In this document: piece after piece, positions 1 to 6,860 of the stretch
How positions within the stretch are numbered: the first letter of the stretch is position 1
Layout of the letters: the number at the start of each line of letters is the position of its first letter
DNA from: Bacillota bacterium
Lineage (GTDB): Bacteria; Bacillota; UBA4882; UBA8346
Assembly: GCA_023410535.1 (NCBI GenBank)
Contig: JAEYPR010000024.1
Coordinates: forward strand, 1 to 8,621
Direction: 5' to 3'
Length of the DNA: 8,621 nt
Notes under the pieces: generated by a model
What the model was told of the DNA's origin: nothing
The model's input: the letters and a program-made list of their open reading frames with translations, nothing else
Database searches by the model: none
Program-made: the position numbers and the translations under genes

Positions 1-392
1 GGCTGTCGCAATCGGATTTTTGGAATGCGTCGCTCCTTGCACAGGAGCGTGGATTGAAACTTTGAGCAGCAAATAAAATGCTATCAAATACATTTGTCGC
101 TCCTTGCACAGGAGCGTGGATTGAAACTTGGATTTTACGAACGGAATCATGATCCGGAGTGCGTCGCTCCTTGCACAGGAGCGTGGATTGAAACCTGAAC
201 CTTTAACGATGAAAGTAAACGGTGTGCAGTCGCTCCTTGCACAGGAGCGTGGATTGAAACGACAAACGAACCATCACTGGTACTATTTCGGCTAAGTCGC
301 TCCTTGTACAGGAGCGTGGATTGAAACATGTGGGCAACTCCCGCATCCGGTTAACTTGTCGTCGCTCCTTACATAGGAGCATGGATTGAAAC
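1..392 (+). CRISPR. CRISPR array 1 (type I-C), leader-distal end
   Basis: Six copies of a 32-bp repeat lie at 29-60, 96-127, 163-194, 229-260, 296-327 and 361-392. Five complete spacers of 35, 35, 34, 35 and 33 nt separate them, and bases 1-28 are the end of another spacer. The repeat starts GTCGCTCC and ends GGATTGAAAC. Its CGCTCC and GGAGCG arms form a 6-bp stem around a 7-nt loop, as in type I-C repeats cut by Cas5c. The first four repeats are identical, the fifth has one change and the sixth has three. Decay at the right end, plus the ATTGAAAC end pointing right, show transcription on the + strand with the leader to the left, outside the window. The array shares its repeat with array 2, so both should use the same Cas proteins. 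Spacer targets cannot be identified from the window. Confidence 0.98.
361..392 (+). repeat. Degenerate terminal CRISPR repeat of array 1
   Basis: This last repeat differs from the consensus at positions 11 (G to A), 14 (C to T) and 21 (G to A). The position 21 change breaks the outermost C:G pair of the crRNA hairpin. The preceding repeat (296-327) carries a single C to T at position 12. Decay of the leader-distal repeat is typical and marks this as the trailer end of the array. Confidence 0.93.
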
Positions 393-395
393 CTA

Positions 396-403
396 GTCGC
401 TCC
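396..403 (+). repeat. Possible CRISPR repeat remnant
   Basis: The eight bases GTCGCTCC match the first eight of the repeat exactly and sit 3 nt after the last recognisable repeat. The following bases (GGACACC) do not continue the repeat. This may be the stump of a further repeat lost by deletion. An eight-base match can also arise by chance, though the position directly after the array makes this less likely. Confidence 0.4.
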
Positions 404-437
404 GGACACCAATTTGCAATCTATCGGTCGCTATCAC

Positions 438-466
438 CTGACGTTACTTGTATTGCTATCTAAATT
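438..466 (+). promoter_or_regulatory. Weak candidate promoter for the cas operon
   Basis: CTGACG at 438-443 and TAAATT at 461-466 each match four of six bases of the sigma-70 type -35 and -10 boxes and are 17 nt apart. They lie in the only gap upstream of cas3 (393-482). The match is poor and could be chance. Read-through from array 1, which runs in the same direction with no visible terminator, is an alternative source of cas transcripts. Confidence 0.2.
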
Positions 467-482
467 ACTACACACGAAGGAG

Positions 483-2762
483 ATGGTCTCAATCGACAAT
501 CAAGTTGAATCAGGCGCTAGGAACGATTTAATCGCCCATGTCCGTAAAAACACTGACGGTACTTGGGATGAGCCGCAGTCGTTGGTGAGGCACTTGACCG
601 AAACGGCCGAGCTGGCTCGCGGTTTTACCGCGAAGTTTGACTCCGGCGAGTGGGGACTGGCGGCGGGTTTGGCGCACGATGTCGGGAAAGGGCGGTTGGT
701 TTGGCAAAAGTATCTCCGCTCCAAAAGTGGGTATGGGTACGACTCGGAAGCTCATTTGGAACAGAAGCCGGGAAAGATACCGCATGCGATTCATGGGGCT
801 AGACTGGTGGAAGAATTATTTGGCAAGGGAATCGGGCGGATTTTGGCATATTGTATCGCCGGACATCACGCCGGGTTACCGGACTGGTCGCCTGCGGAAG
901 GAGCGGGACAGTCGTCGTTACAATATCAAGTGAGCCAAGTCCGGGATCTTCAGAGCGTTGACCTCCGGATGACGGAGTTGGTAAAACCGGCCCAACCGGT
1001 CCGGTTTCCGTGGGTTTTTCATAATGGGCCCGACTTGGATATCGCGCTATGGATCAGAATGATGTATTCGAGTTTGGTGGATGCCGACTTTTTGAATACG
1101 GAAAAATATATGGACCCAGCCAAATACGAGAGCCGGGGCGATTATTGTTCCATCACCGAGTTGTTAACGCGACTGAGAAAGTATCTGAGTGATTTTGATC
1201 AAAAAGCGGACGCTACCGCGGTTAATCAAATCCGGAACGAAATCCGGCGCCGCTGTATTGAGATGGCTGCTGAAAAGCAAGGCGTTTTTTCGCTTTCAGT
1301 GCCGACCGGCGGCGGAAAAACTTTATCCAGTTTAGCTTTTGCTCTTGAACATGCGCGGAAGTACAAATTGGATCGCGTTATTTACGTCATTCCGTATACA
1401 AGTATTATTGAACAAAATGCCGATGTGTTCCGGGCGGCGTTGGGAGACGATCAAGTGGTCGAGCATCACTCCAGTCTGGATGAGGATGACTTCACGCCCC
1501 AAGCCAGGTTAGCCGCTGAAAATTGGGACGCCCCGGTTATTGTCACAACTTCGGTACAATTTTTCGAATCGCTGTTTGCGACCAAATCCAGTCGCTGTCG
1601 TAAGCTGCACAATATTACAAATTCCGTTGTTGTTTTGGATGAAGCCCAATTAGTACCGGTGGAATACCTGAAACCGATTCTTGAAACCATGCAACTACTG
1701 GTAGACCACTATCATGTCACTTTTGTGATTTCCACCGCAACGCAGCCTGCGTTTGGTGAACGTGAGATTGATGGGAAATTATTTAAAGGACTACGAAATG
1801 TTAAAGAGATCATGGGTGATCGAGAGCAGGTTAGGAAACTTTATGATTCATTAAAACGGGTTCAGGTTCAACTGCCTAAAGATCTCCATTCCATATCAAG
1901 CTGGGAAGAGATTGCGGGAGAGCTAAAAAAATATGAACAAGTTTTATGCGTTGTTTCGGACCGTAAAAGTTGTCGCGAGTTACACCGCTTAATGCCGGAA
2001 GGAACGTTTCATTTATCGGCTTTGATGTGTGGTCAGCATCGCAGCGAGATCATAACGCGGATCAAACAAAAGCTGAAAAGTGAAGAACCGGTTCGGGTAG
2101 TCAGCACTCAATTAGTTGAGGCCGGTGTAGATTTTGATTTTCCAGTAGTGTATAGGGCGCTTGCCGGATTGGACTCGATTGCGCAGGCGGCGGGGCGTTG
2201 TAATCGAGAGGGTAAATTACCGGGATTGGGAAAAGTGATTGTGTTTAATGCTCCTAAAAAAGCGCCCATAGGTATCCTCCGAAAGGCGGCAGAGACTACT
2301 GGCAAAATTTTTTCGACCCATCCGGAAGAACCTTTGGAGTATGAGTTGTTTGAAAAATATTTTACTGAATTGTACTGGAAAGCTAATTCGTTAGATGCTA
2401 AAGATATAATTTCTTTGTTAAAGCCTGATCAACAGGAATGCGGCATTTACTTCCGTACCGCCGCCGAAAAGTTCCGCATGATTGACGATTCCCGCCAAAA
2501 AACAATTATCGTCCGTTACGGAAAAAGCGGAGAGTTGATTGATTTATTGAAATCACAGGGACCGGAAAGGCAACTGATGCGCAAGTTGCAACGATACACC
2601 GTGAATATTTCCACGAAAGAGTTTGAACAAATGCGTCAATGTGGCGTTGTCGAAGAAGTGCAGCCAAACATTTTTGCGCTCGCGTCAGAGCTTAATTACT
2701 CGAAGGATACAGGGCTTTTGGTCGATGAAACCCTTTATGATCCGGAACAATTGATTCAATAG
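483..2762 (+). CDS. cas3: CRISPR-associated helicase/nuclease Cas3 (type I-C)
   Basis: Cas3 is the effector nuclease recruited by Cascade to a bound target. It nicks the displaced strand and then unwinds and degrades it. The 759-residue product has an N-terminal HD nuclease domain: H37, the HD pair H65-D66 in AHDVGKG, H101 in PHAIHGA, and H128-H129. An SF2 helicase follows, with Walker A PTGGGKT (274-280), DEAQ box (386-389), STAT motif III (417-420) and motif VI QAAGRCNR (568-575). All key residues are present and the length is usual for fused HD-helicase I-C Cas3. The frame is open from a TTG at 414, which would add 23 residues. I prefer ATG 483 because the family's conserved IAHVR segment follows shortly after, but the purine run GAAGGAG (476-482) touches this ATG, so the start is uncertain. 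It is the first operon gene, 13 nt before cas5c. Confidence 0.96.
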   Translation: MVSIDNQVESGARNDLIAHVRKNTDGTWDEPQSLVRHLTETAELARGFTAKFDSGEWGLAAGLAHDVGKGRLVWQKYLRSKSGYGYDSEAHLEQKPGKIPHAIHGARLVEELFGKGIGRILAYCIAGHHAGLPDWSPAEGAGQSSLQYQVSQVRDLQSVDLRMTELVKPAQPVRFPWVFHNGPDLDIALWIRMMYSSLVDADFLNTEKYMDPAKYESRGDYCSITELLTRLRKYLSDFDQKADATAVNQIRNEIRRRCIEMAAEKQGVFSLSVPTGGGKTLSSLAFALEHARKYKLDRVIYVIPYTSIIEQNADVFRAALGDDQVVEHHSSLDEDDFTPQARLAAENWDAPVIVTTSVQFFESLFATKSSRCRKLHNITNSVVVLDEAQLVPVEYLKPILETMQLLVDHYHVTFVISTATQPAFGEREIDGKLFKGLRNVKEIMGDREQVRKLYDSLKRVQVQLPKDLHSISSWEEIAGELKKYEQVLCVVSDRKSCRELHRLMPEGTFHLSALMCGQHRSEIITRIKQKLKSEEPVRVVSTQLVEAGVDFDFPVVYRALAGLDSIAQAAGRCNREGKLPGLGKVIVFNAPKKAPIGILRKAAETTGKIFSTHPEEPLEYELFEKYFTELYWKANSLDAKDIISLLKPDQQECGIYFRTAAEKFRMIDDSRQKTIIVRYGKSGELIDLLKSQGPERQLMRKLQRYTVNISTKEFEQMRQCGVVEEVQPNIFALASELNYSKDTGLLVDETLYDPEQLIQ

Positions 2763-2769
2763 AAAGGAG
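2763..2769 (+). promoter_or_regulatory. Ribosome binding site of cas5c
   Basis: The strong Shine-Dalgarno AAAGGAG is followed by three consecutive in-frame ATG codons at 2770, 2773 and 2776. Only the third is at normal spacing (6 nt after GGAG), so it decides the start of cas5c. Confidence 0.7.
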
Positions 2770-2775
2770 ATGATG

Positions 2776-3513
2776 ATGTTGCATGATTGGTGCTTGGAAG
2801 TGTGGGGCGATTATGCTTGTTTTACGCGACCGGAAATGAAAGTGGAACGGGTTAGTTACGATGTGATGACGCCGGCGGCGGCTAGGGCGATTTTTGAAGC
2901 GATCCTTTGGAAACCGGCCATCCGTTGGCGGGTAACCCGGATTGAAGTTTTGCATCCGATTCAATGGATTTCAGTCCGGCGCAATGAAGTCGGTAAAGCG
3001 GTCTCGGGTCCGACGGCCAAACAAATGGCGGGGGCGTTGGGAGCGCCGATGGGAATTTTTATTGAGGACGAACGGCAACAACGTGCCGGACTTTTTTTAC
3101 GGGATGTCAAATACCGGATTCACGGTTATTTTGAGTTCATTCCCCCGGAGCAACGAAAAGCCAATCAATCGTTAACGCCGGAGTTCTGGGCCGATGGAGC
3201 CGAAAAAACGGAGATGGTCCGTCCGGATGAAACGGAAGCTAAATACGCGGCGATGTTTGAACGGCGCGCTCAAAAGGGCCAATGTTTTCACCGCCCCTAC
3301 TTGGGGTGCCGGGAATTCGCCTGTTACTTCCGGTTGGTAGACCCCCAAAGGGAACGGGCGCAACCGATCGCCGATACCCGCGATTTAGGATTTATGTTAT
3401 ACGATATGGATTTTACCAGCGATAGCACAGGACCGACTCCGCAATTTTTCCGGGCCCGGCTCGACCGGGGCGTTGTCAACACCGATCGCCGCGAAGTGGA
3501 GGTACGGGGATGA
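2776..3513 (+). CDS. cas5c: Cas5c (Cas5d), pre-crRNA endoribonuclease and Cascade subunit
   Basis: In type I-C systems there is no Cas6. Cas5c cuts pre-crRNA within the repeat and stays on the 5' handle as part of Cascade. The 245-residue product matches the family's length and signature segments: N-terminal GDYACFTRPEMKVERVSYDV, then WKPAIRW, IRRNEV-like VRRNEVG, LRDVKYRIHGYFEF, and the later PYLGCREFACYF. The start at ATG 2776 is set by AAAGGAG at 2763-2769; two further ATGs just upstream would add one or two Met. The stop overlaps the cas8c start (ATGA at 3510-3513), implying translational coupling. One oddity is Leu44 before WKP, where the Bacillus halodurans enzyme is thought to carry its catalytic Tyr46; I aligned this from memory, so it is tentative. 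Confidence 0.95.
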   Translation: MLHDWCLEVWGDYACFTRPEMKVERVSYDVMTPAAARAIFEAILWKPAIRWRVTRIEVLHPIQWISVRRNEVGKAVSGPTAKQMAGALGAPMGIFIEDERQQRAGLFLRDVKYRIHGYFEFIPPEQRKANQSLTPEFWADGAEKTEMVRPDETEAKYAAMFERRAQKGQCFHRPYLGCREFACYFRLVDPQRERAQPIADTRDLGFMLYDMDFTSDSTGPTPQFFRARLDRGVVNTDRREVEVRG

Positions 3514-5228
3514 TTCTGCAGGCATTAAAGGAATATTACGACCGGAAAGCCGCCGACCCCGCCAGTGATATCGCGCCGGAGGGTTGGGAACGGAAAGAGC
3601 TGCCGTTTATCGTGGTACTTAATGCGGACGGCTCATTATTGCAAATTGAGGATACCCGGGAAGGCGATGGCAAGAAAAAAAGAGCCAAAGCTTTTTTGGT
3701 ACCGCAAGGAGTCAAAAAAACTTCGGGGATCGCGGCTAATTTGCTTTGGGATAGCGCCGGTTATGTTTTTGGAATCGATAACAAAGGGAACCCGGAACGC
3801 GCCCGCCAACAGCAACAAGAATTTATCAAACGTTTGGTTAATGAACTTGGCGATATTCCGGTTATTCAGACCGTAGTTTCCTTTTTATCCAAAGTCGAAG
3901 TGGAGCGTTTGCAACAGGAGGAAAATTGGGAGGAGATTGTCACGACCAACCCCAATCTATCCTTCCAAATCGTCGGCGATCATGGTTTGGTATGTAATCG
4001 CTCCGAAGTGATGACGAAATTGAATGCCGCCACGGCGCCCGATGATGCGGACCAAACCGGGACCTGTTTGATCACCGGCATGTCGGGAAAGATCAAAACG
4101 CTCCACACCTCCATTAAAGGTGTTTATGGCGCGCAAAGCTCCGGGGCCAATATTGTCTCGTTTAATTTGGACGCCTTCAAATCATATGGCAAGGAACAAG
4201 GCTTAAACGCACCGGTCGGGGTTGCGGCGGAATTTGGGTATACGACCGCACTCAATACGCTGTTAGGGAAAGATTCAAAGCAGCGGTTGGCGGTGGGGGA
4301 TGCTTCAACAGTGTTTTGGTCGAAGCGGCAAACCGTTTTTGAGACGGATTTCCCCTTCTTTTTTAAAGAGCCGGATAAAGACGATCCGGATGCCGGGACG
4401 CGGCGAGTCAAGGCGCTTTTCGAGTCGGTGCAAACCGGTGCTTATGTAGAAGATGAGAGCAATGTCCCCTTTTATATTCTGGGACTGGCTCCTAACGCTG
4501 CCCGTATCGCCATTCGTTTTTGGCACGTGGGAATGGTTAGCGAATATGCCACACGAATTTGCCAATATTTCGAGGACTTCGCGATTGTCAAACCGCCCAA
4601 AGAGCCGGAATATTATTCGTTGTGGCGGATCTTGGTCAATATTGCGACCCAGGACAAAAGTGAAAACATTCCTCCGAATCTGGCCGGCGATTTTATGCGG
4701 GCGATTTTAGAAGGAACGCCGTATCCGGCAACGTTGCTTCAGGCGGCACTGCGCCGTATTCGCAGCGATGTCGACCAGCGAGTCAAACCGGTGCGGGCGG
4801 CGTTGATTAAGGCGTATTTGAACCGCTATTATCGAAATACAAACCAAAGGGAGGTTATTACCATGGAATTGGATACGATGCAACCATCCATCGGTTATCA
4901 GCTCGGGCGACTGTTTGCCACCTTGGAAAAGATCCAGGAGGAAGCCAATCCGAGCATCAACGCCACCATCCGCGAACGGTTTTACGGAGCCGCGTGCGCC
5001 ACGCCGGTTACGGTTTTTACCAATCTAATCCGGCTGAAAAACCATCATCTCGCCAAGTTGGACAGCAAGGGCAGAGTGATTCATTTTGAGCGGTTGTTGG
5101 GCGAAATTATGAGTAAACTGACCGATTTCCCGGCCCATTTGGATCTGCACGAACAAGGCCGGTTTGCCATTGGTTACTATCATCAACGTCAAGCCTTTTT
5201 TACGAAAGCCAGTGAGTTGGCCAATTAA
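3510..5228 (+). CDS. cas8c: Cas8c (Csd1), large subunit of type I-C Cascade
   Basis: Cas8c is the large subunit that recognises the PAM and opens target DNA. The 572-residue product has Csd1 hallmarks: the CLITGMSGKIKTLH segment from residue 186, the SSGANIVSFNLDAFKSYG stretch from about residue 210, NAPVG and YTTALNTLL next, and then VFWS. Length is typical. The ATG overlaps the cas5c stop by 4 nt and has GGAGG at 3498-3502, 7 nt upstream, so the start is firm. The last 121 codons contain a second ribosome binding site and start for Cas11c (see 4863-5228), as described for I-C systems. A 30-nt gap separates it from cas7c. No frameshift or truncation is seen. Confidence 0.96.
   Translation: MILQALKEYYDRKAADPASDIAPEGWERKELPFIVVLNADGSLLQIEDTREGDGKKKRAKAFLVPQGVKKTSGIAANLLWDSAGYVFGIDNKGNPERARQQQQEFIKRLVNELGDIPVIQTVVSFLSKVEVERLQQEENWEEIVTTNPNLSFQIVGDHGLVCNRSEVMTKLNAATAPDDADQTGTCLITGMSGKIKTLHTSIKGVYGAQSSGANIVSFNLDAFKSYGKEQGLNAPVGVAAEFGYTTALNTLLGKDSKQRLAVGDASTVFWSKRQTVFETDFPFFFKEPDKDDPDAGTRRVKALFESVQTGAYVEDESNVPFYILGLAPNAARIAIRFWHVGMVSEYATRICQYFEDFAIVKPPKEPEYYSLWRILVNIATQDKSENIPPNLAGDFMRAILEGTPYPATLLQAALRRIRSDVDQRVKPVRAALIKAYLNRYYRNTNQREVITMELDTMQPSIGYQLGRLFATLEKIQEEANPSINATIRERFYGAACATPVTVFTNLIRLKNHHLAKLDSKGRVIHFERLLGEIMSKLTDFPAHLDLHEQGRFAIGYYHQRQAFFTKASELAN
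4849..4854 (+). promoter_or_regulatory. Internal ribosome binding site for Cas11c within cas8c
   Basis: GGGAGG, preceded by AAA, is an almost perfect Shine-Dalgarno. It lies 8 nt before an ATG (4863) that is in frame with cas8c. It is as strong as the sites in front of the operon's main genes although it lies deep inside a coding region, which points to selection for internal initiation. Confidence 0.85.
4863..5228 (+). CDS. cas11c: Cas11c small subunit, translated from within cas8c
   Basis: This in-frame internal product covers the last 121 residues of Cas8c and starts MELDTMQPSIGYQLGRLFAT. In characterised type I-C systems the C-terminal part of Cas8c is also made separately as Cas11c, the small subunit that lines the Cascade belly and stabilises the crRNA-target duplex. 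The length of about 120 residues, the likely helical content and the strong Shine-Dalgarno at 4849-4854 with 8-nt spacing all fit. It shares its stop with cas8c. Expression is inferred, since only the start signal is visible. Confidence 0.85.
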   Translation: MELDTMQPSIGYQLGRLFATLEKIQEEANPSINATIRERFYGAACATPVTVFTNLIRLKNHHLAKLDSKGRVIHFERLLGEIMSKLTDFPAHLDLHEQGRFAIGYYHQRQAFFTKASELAN

Positions 5229-5243
5229 ACAATTTTTAATGAG

Positions 5244-5251
5244 AAAAGGAG
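5244..5251 (+). promoter_or_regulatory. Ribosome binding site of cas7c
   Basis: AAAAGGAG lies 7 nt before ATG 5259 in the widest gap of the operon (30 nt). The strong, independent site fits the need for several Cas7 copies per Cascade. Confidence 0.75.
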
Positions 5252-5258
5252 AATCAAA

Positions 5259-6170
5259 ATGGGCGATCTGCAAAAACGGTATGATTTTGTAATTTTATTT
5301 GATGTTAAAGACGGCAATCCCAACGGCGATCCCGACGCCGGTAATCTGCCGCGGGTCGACGCCGAATCCGGTCATGGCTTGATAACCGATGTTTGTCTCA
5401 AGCGGAAAGTTCGAAACTATGTCAGTTTAAAGGAAACGGACCGGGCGCCCTATGGAATCTTCGTGAAGGAAAAGGCGATCTTAAATAATACCATTGAACA
5501 AGCCTACCTAAGTTTACAGATTGATTTGCAGGAAGCGCCGCAGGACCCGGCTGACGGCAAGAAACGTAATAAGCCGGGCCAGGGTCAGGGCAGCGAGGTG
5601 GAGCGCGCCCGGCAGTTCCTATGCCAAAACTTTTATGACATTCGGACTTTCGGTGCGGTCATGACGACGGGAGCCAACGCCGGTCAGGTCCGGGGGCCGG
5701 TGCAGTTTACCTTTGCACGTTCGGTTGACCCGGTGGTATCACTGGAACATAGCATCACCCGAATGGCGGTAACCACCAAGGAAGAAGCGGAGAAACAAGG
5801 CGGCGACAACCGGACCATGGGCCGGAAATTTACGGTGCCCTACGGACTGTATCGCGCCCATGGTTTTGTGTCGGCGCCGCTAGCCAATCAAACCGGCTTT
5901 TCCGAAAGCGATCTGGAACTGTTGTGGGAAGCGCTTGAAAAAATGTTCGAACATGACCGTTCCGCCGCGCGCGGTTTGATGGGCACCCGGAAACTATTCG
6001 TTTTCGAGCATATGTCCAAAATGGGAGATGCGCCGGTGCAACAATTATTCGACGCCATCACGGCAGAACCCAAAGACAAAAGTAAACCGGCCCGCGACTT
6101 CAGAGATTACGATGTTACGGTCGCCCGGGAGAATATTCCATCAAACGTAACCTTGATTGAGCGTTTGTGA
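5259..6170 (+). CDS. cas7c: Cas7c (Csd2), crRNA-binding backbone subunit of Cascade
   Basis: Cas7 subunits polymerise along the crRNA spacer and form the Cascade backbone. The 303-residue product carries the highly conserved Csd2 N-terminus DFVILFDVKDGNPNGDPDAG (residues about 8-27), followed by LPRVDAESGHGLITDVCLKR. Later come DIRTFGAVMTTGANAGQVRG, the RGPVQFTFARSVDPV region, EHSITRMAV, GRKFTVPYGLYRAHG and HDRSAARGLMGTRKL. All are RAMP-fold segments found throughout the family. The start is ATG 5259 with AAAAGGAG 7 nt upstream. The stop TGA is followed after one base by the cas4 ATG, linking the interference and adaptation genes. Confidence 0.97.
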   Translation: MGDLQKRYDFVILFDVKDGNPNGDPDAGNLPRVDAESGHGLITDVCLKRKVRNYVSLKETDRAPYGIFVKEKAILNNTIEQAYLSLQIDLQEAPQDPADGKKRNKPGQGQGSEVERARQFLCQNFYDIRTFGAVMTTGANAGQVRGPVQFTFARSVDPVVSLEHSITRMAVTTKEEAEKQGGDNRTMGRKFTVPYGLYRAHGFVSAPLANQTGFSESDLELLWEALEKMFEHDRSAARGLMGTRKLFVFEHMSKMGDAPVQQLFDAITAEPKDKSKPARDFRDYDVTVARENIPSNVTLIERL

Positions 6171-6171
6171 G

Positions 6172-6840
6172 ATGGCGGACGGATACCCCGATTCCGACCT
6201 GCTGCTCCTCTCCGGTATCCAACACTTCGCCTTCTGCCGCCGCCAATGGGCCTTGATCCACATTGAGCAGCAATGGCAGGAGAATGTGTTGACCTTTAAC
6301 GGCCGGGAAATGCACCAACGGGTGGATGACCCCTTTTTCACCGAAACGCGGCAAACGGTGGTGGTCACCCGTTCATTGCCCCTGGTTTCCCGGGTTTTGG
6401 GTCTGTATGGAGTCGCCGACGTGGTGGAATTCCACCGGGATGACAATGGTATCAGTCTCGCGCAACGTTCGGGCCGTTGGCTTCCCTATCCGGTGGAGTA
6501 CAAGTACGGTCAAACGAAAAGCGACGATCGGGATTTGGTGCAGTTGTGCGCGCAAGGGCTTTGCCTGGAAGAGATGTTTGGCGTAACGGTCGCGGCGGGC
6601 GCTTTGTTTTACGGGCGGACCCGCCGTCGCCAAACAGTGGAGTTCGACGCGGCGCTGAGGGAACGGGTGCGGGAATTGGCCGCCGCCATGCATGAGTTGT
6701 TGGAACGGGGAGTCACTCCGGCGCCGGAGTATACGACGGCTTGCAAAAACTGTTCACTCGTTGAGATCTGTCTGCCCCAAGCGAACGCGCGACGTTCGGT
6801 CCGGCGTTATCTGGCGGAACGATTGCGCGACAATGACTGA
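6172..6840 (+). CDS. cas4: Cas4, PAM-selecting nuclease of spacer acquisition
   Basis: Cas4 trims prespacers and ensures PAM-correct, oriented integration together with Cas1-Cas2. The 222-residue product has the RecB-like nuclease residues H48, D83, E109-Y-K111 and Q128. It also has four cysteines for a 4Fe-4S cluster: C22 in FCRRQW, and C191, C194 and C200 in CKNCSLVEICLP. All catalytic and cluster residues are intact. I start it at ATG 6172, one base after the cas7c stop (TGAGATG). An in-frame TTG at 6157 would add five residues. No clear Shine-Dalgarno precedes it, so it is probably translated by re-initiation after cas7c, which would keep its level below that of Cascade. The next gene, cas1, is 20 nt downstream. 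Confidence 0.95.
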   Translation: MADGYPDSDLLLLSGIQHFAFCRRQWALIHIEQQWQENVLTFNGREMHQRVDDPFFTETRQTVVVTRSLPLVSRVLGLYGVADVVEFHRDDNGISLAQRSGRWLPYPVEYKYGQTKSDDRDLVQLCAQGLCLEEMFGVTVAAGALFYGRTRRRQTVEFDAALRERVRELAAAMHELLERGVTPAPEYTTACKNCSLVEICLPQANARRSVRRYLAERLRDND

Positions 6841-6860
6841 GATGGAGGTGCGTCGGCCTT

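Noticed and set aside
147..412. Minus-strand ORFs across array 1 encoding FQSTLLCKER and VSIHAPVQGAT repeats
   Set aside because: These are translations of the CRISPR repeat itself, a familiar annotation artefact of type I-C arrays. They have no ribosome binding sites and the unit recurs at repeat spacing.
422..432. A second repeat remnant (GTCGCT at 427-432)
   Set aside because: Six matching bases in isolation are too few to separate from chance.
4124..4710. Overlapping ORFs of 85-95 codons on both strands inside cas8c
   Set aside because: They are shadow frames within a strongly conserved Csd1 region, with no supporting start signals or recognisable domains.
6373..6693. A 106-codon minus-strand ORF inside cas4
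   Set aside because: It lies wholly within the intact cas4 frame, which keeps all catalytic and iron-sulfur residues. It looks like a by-product of GC-rich codon positions.
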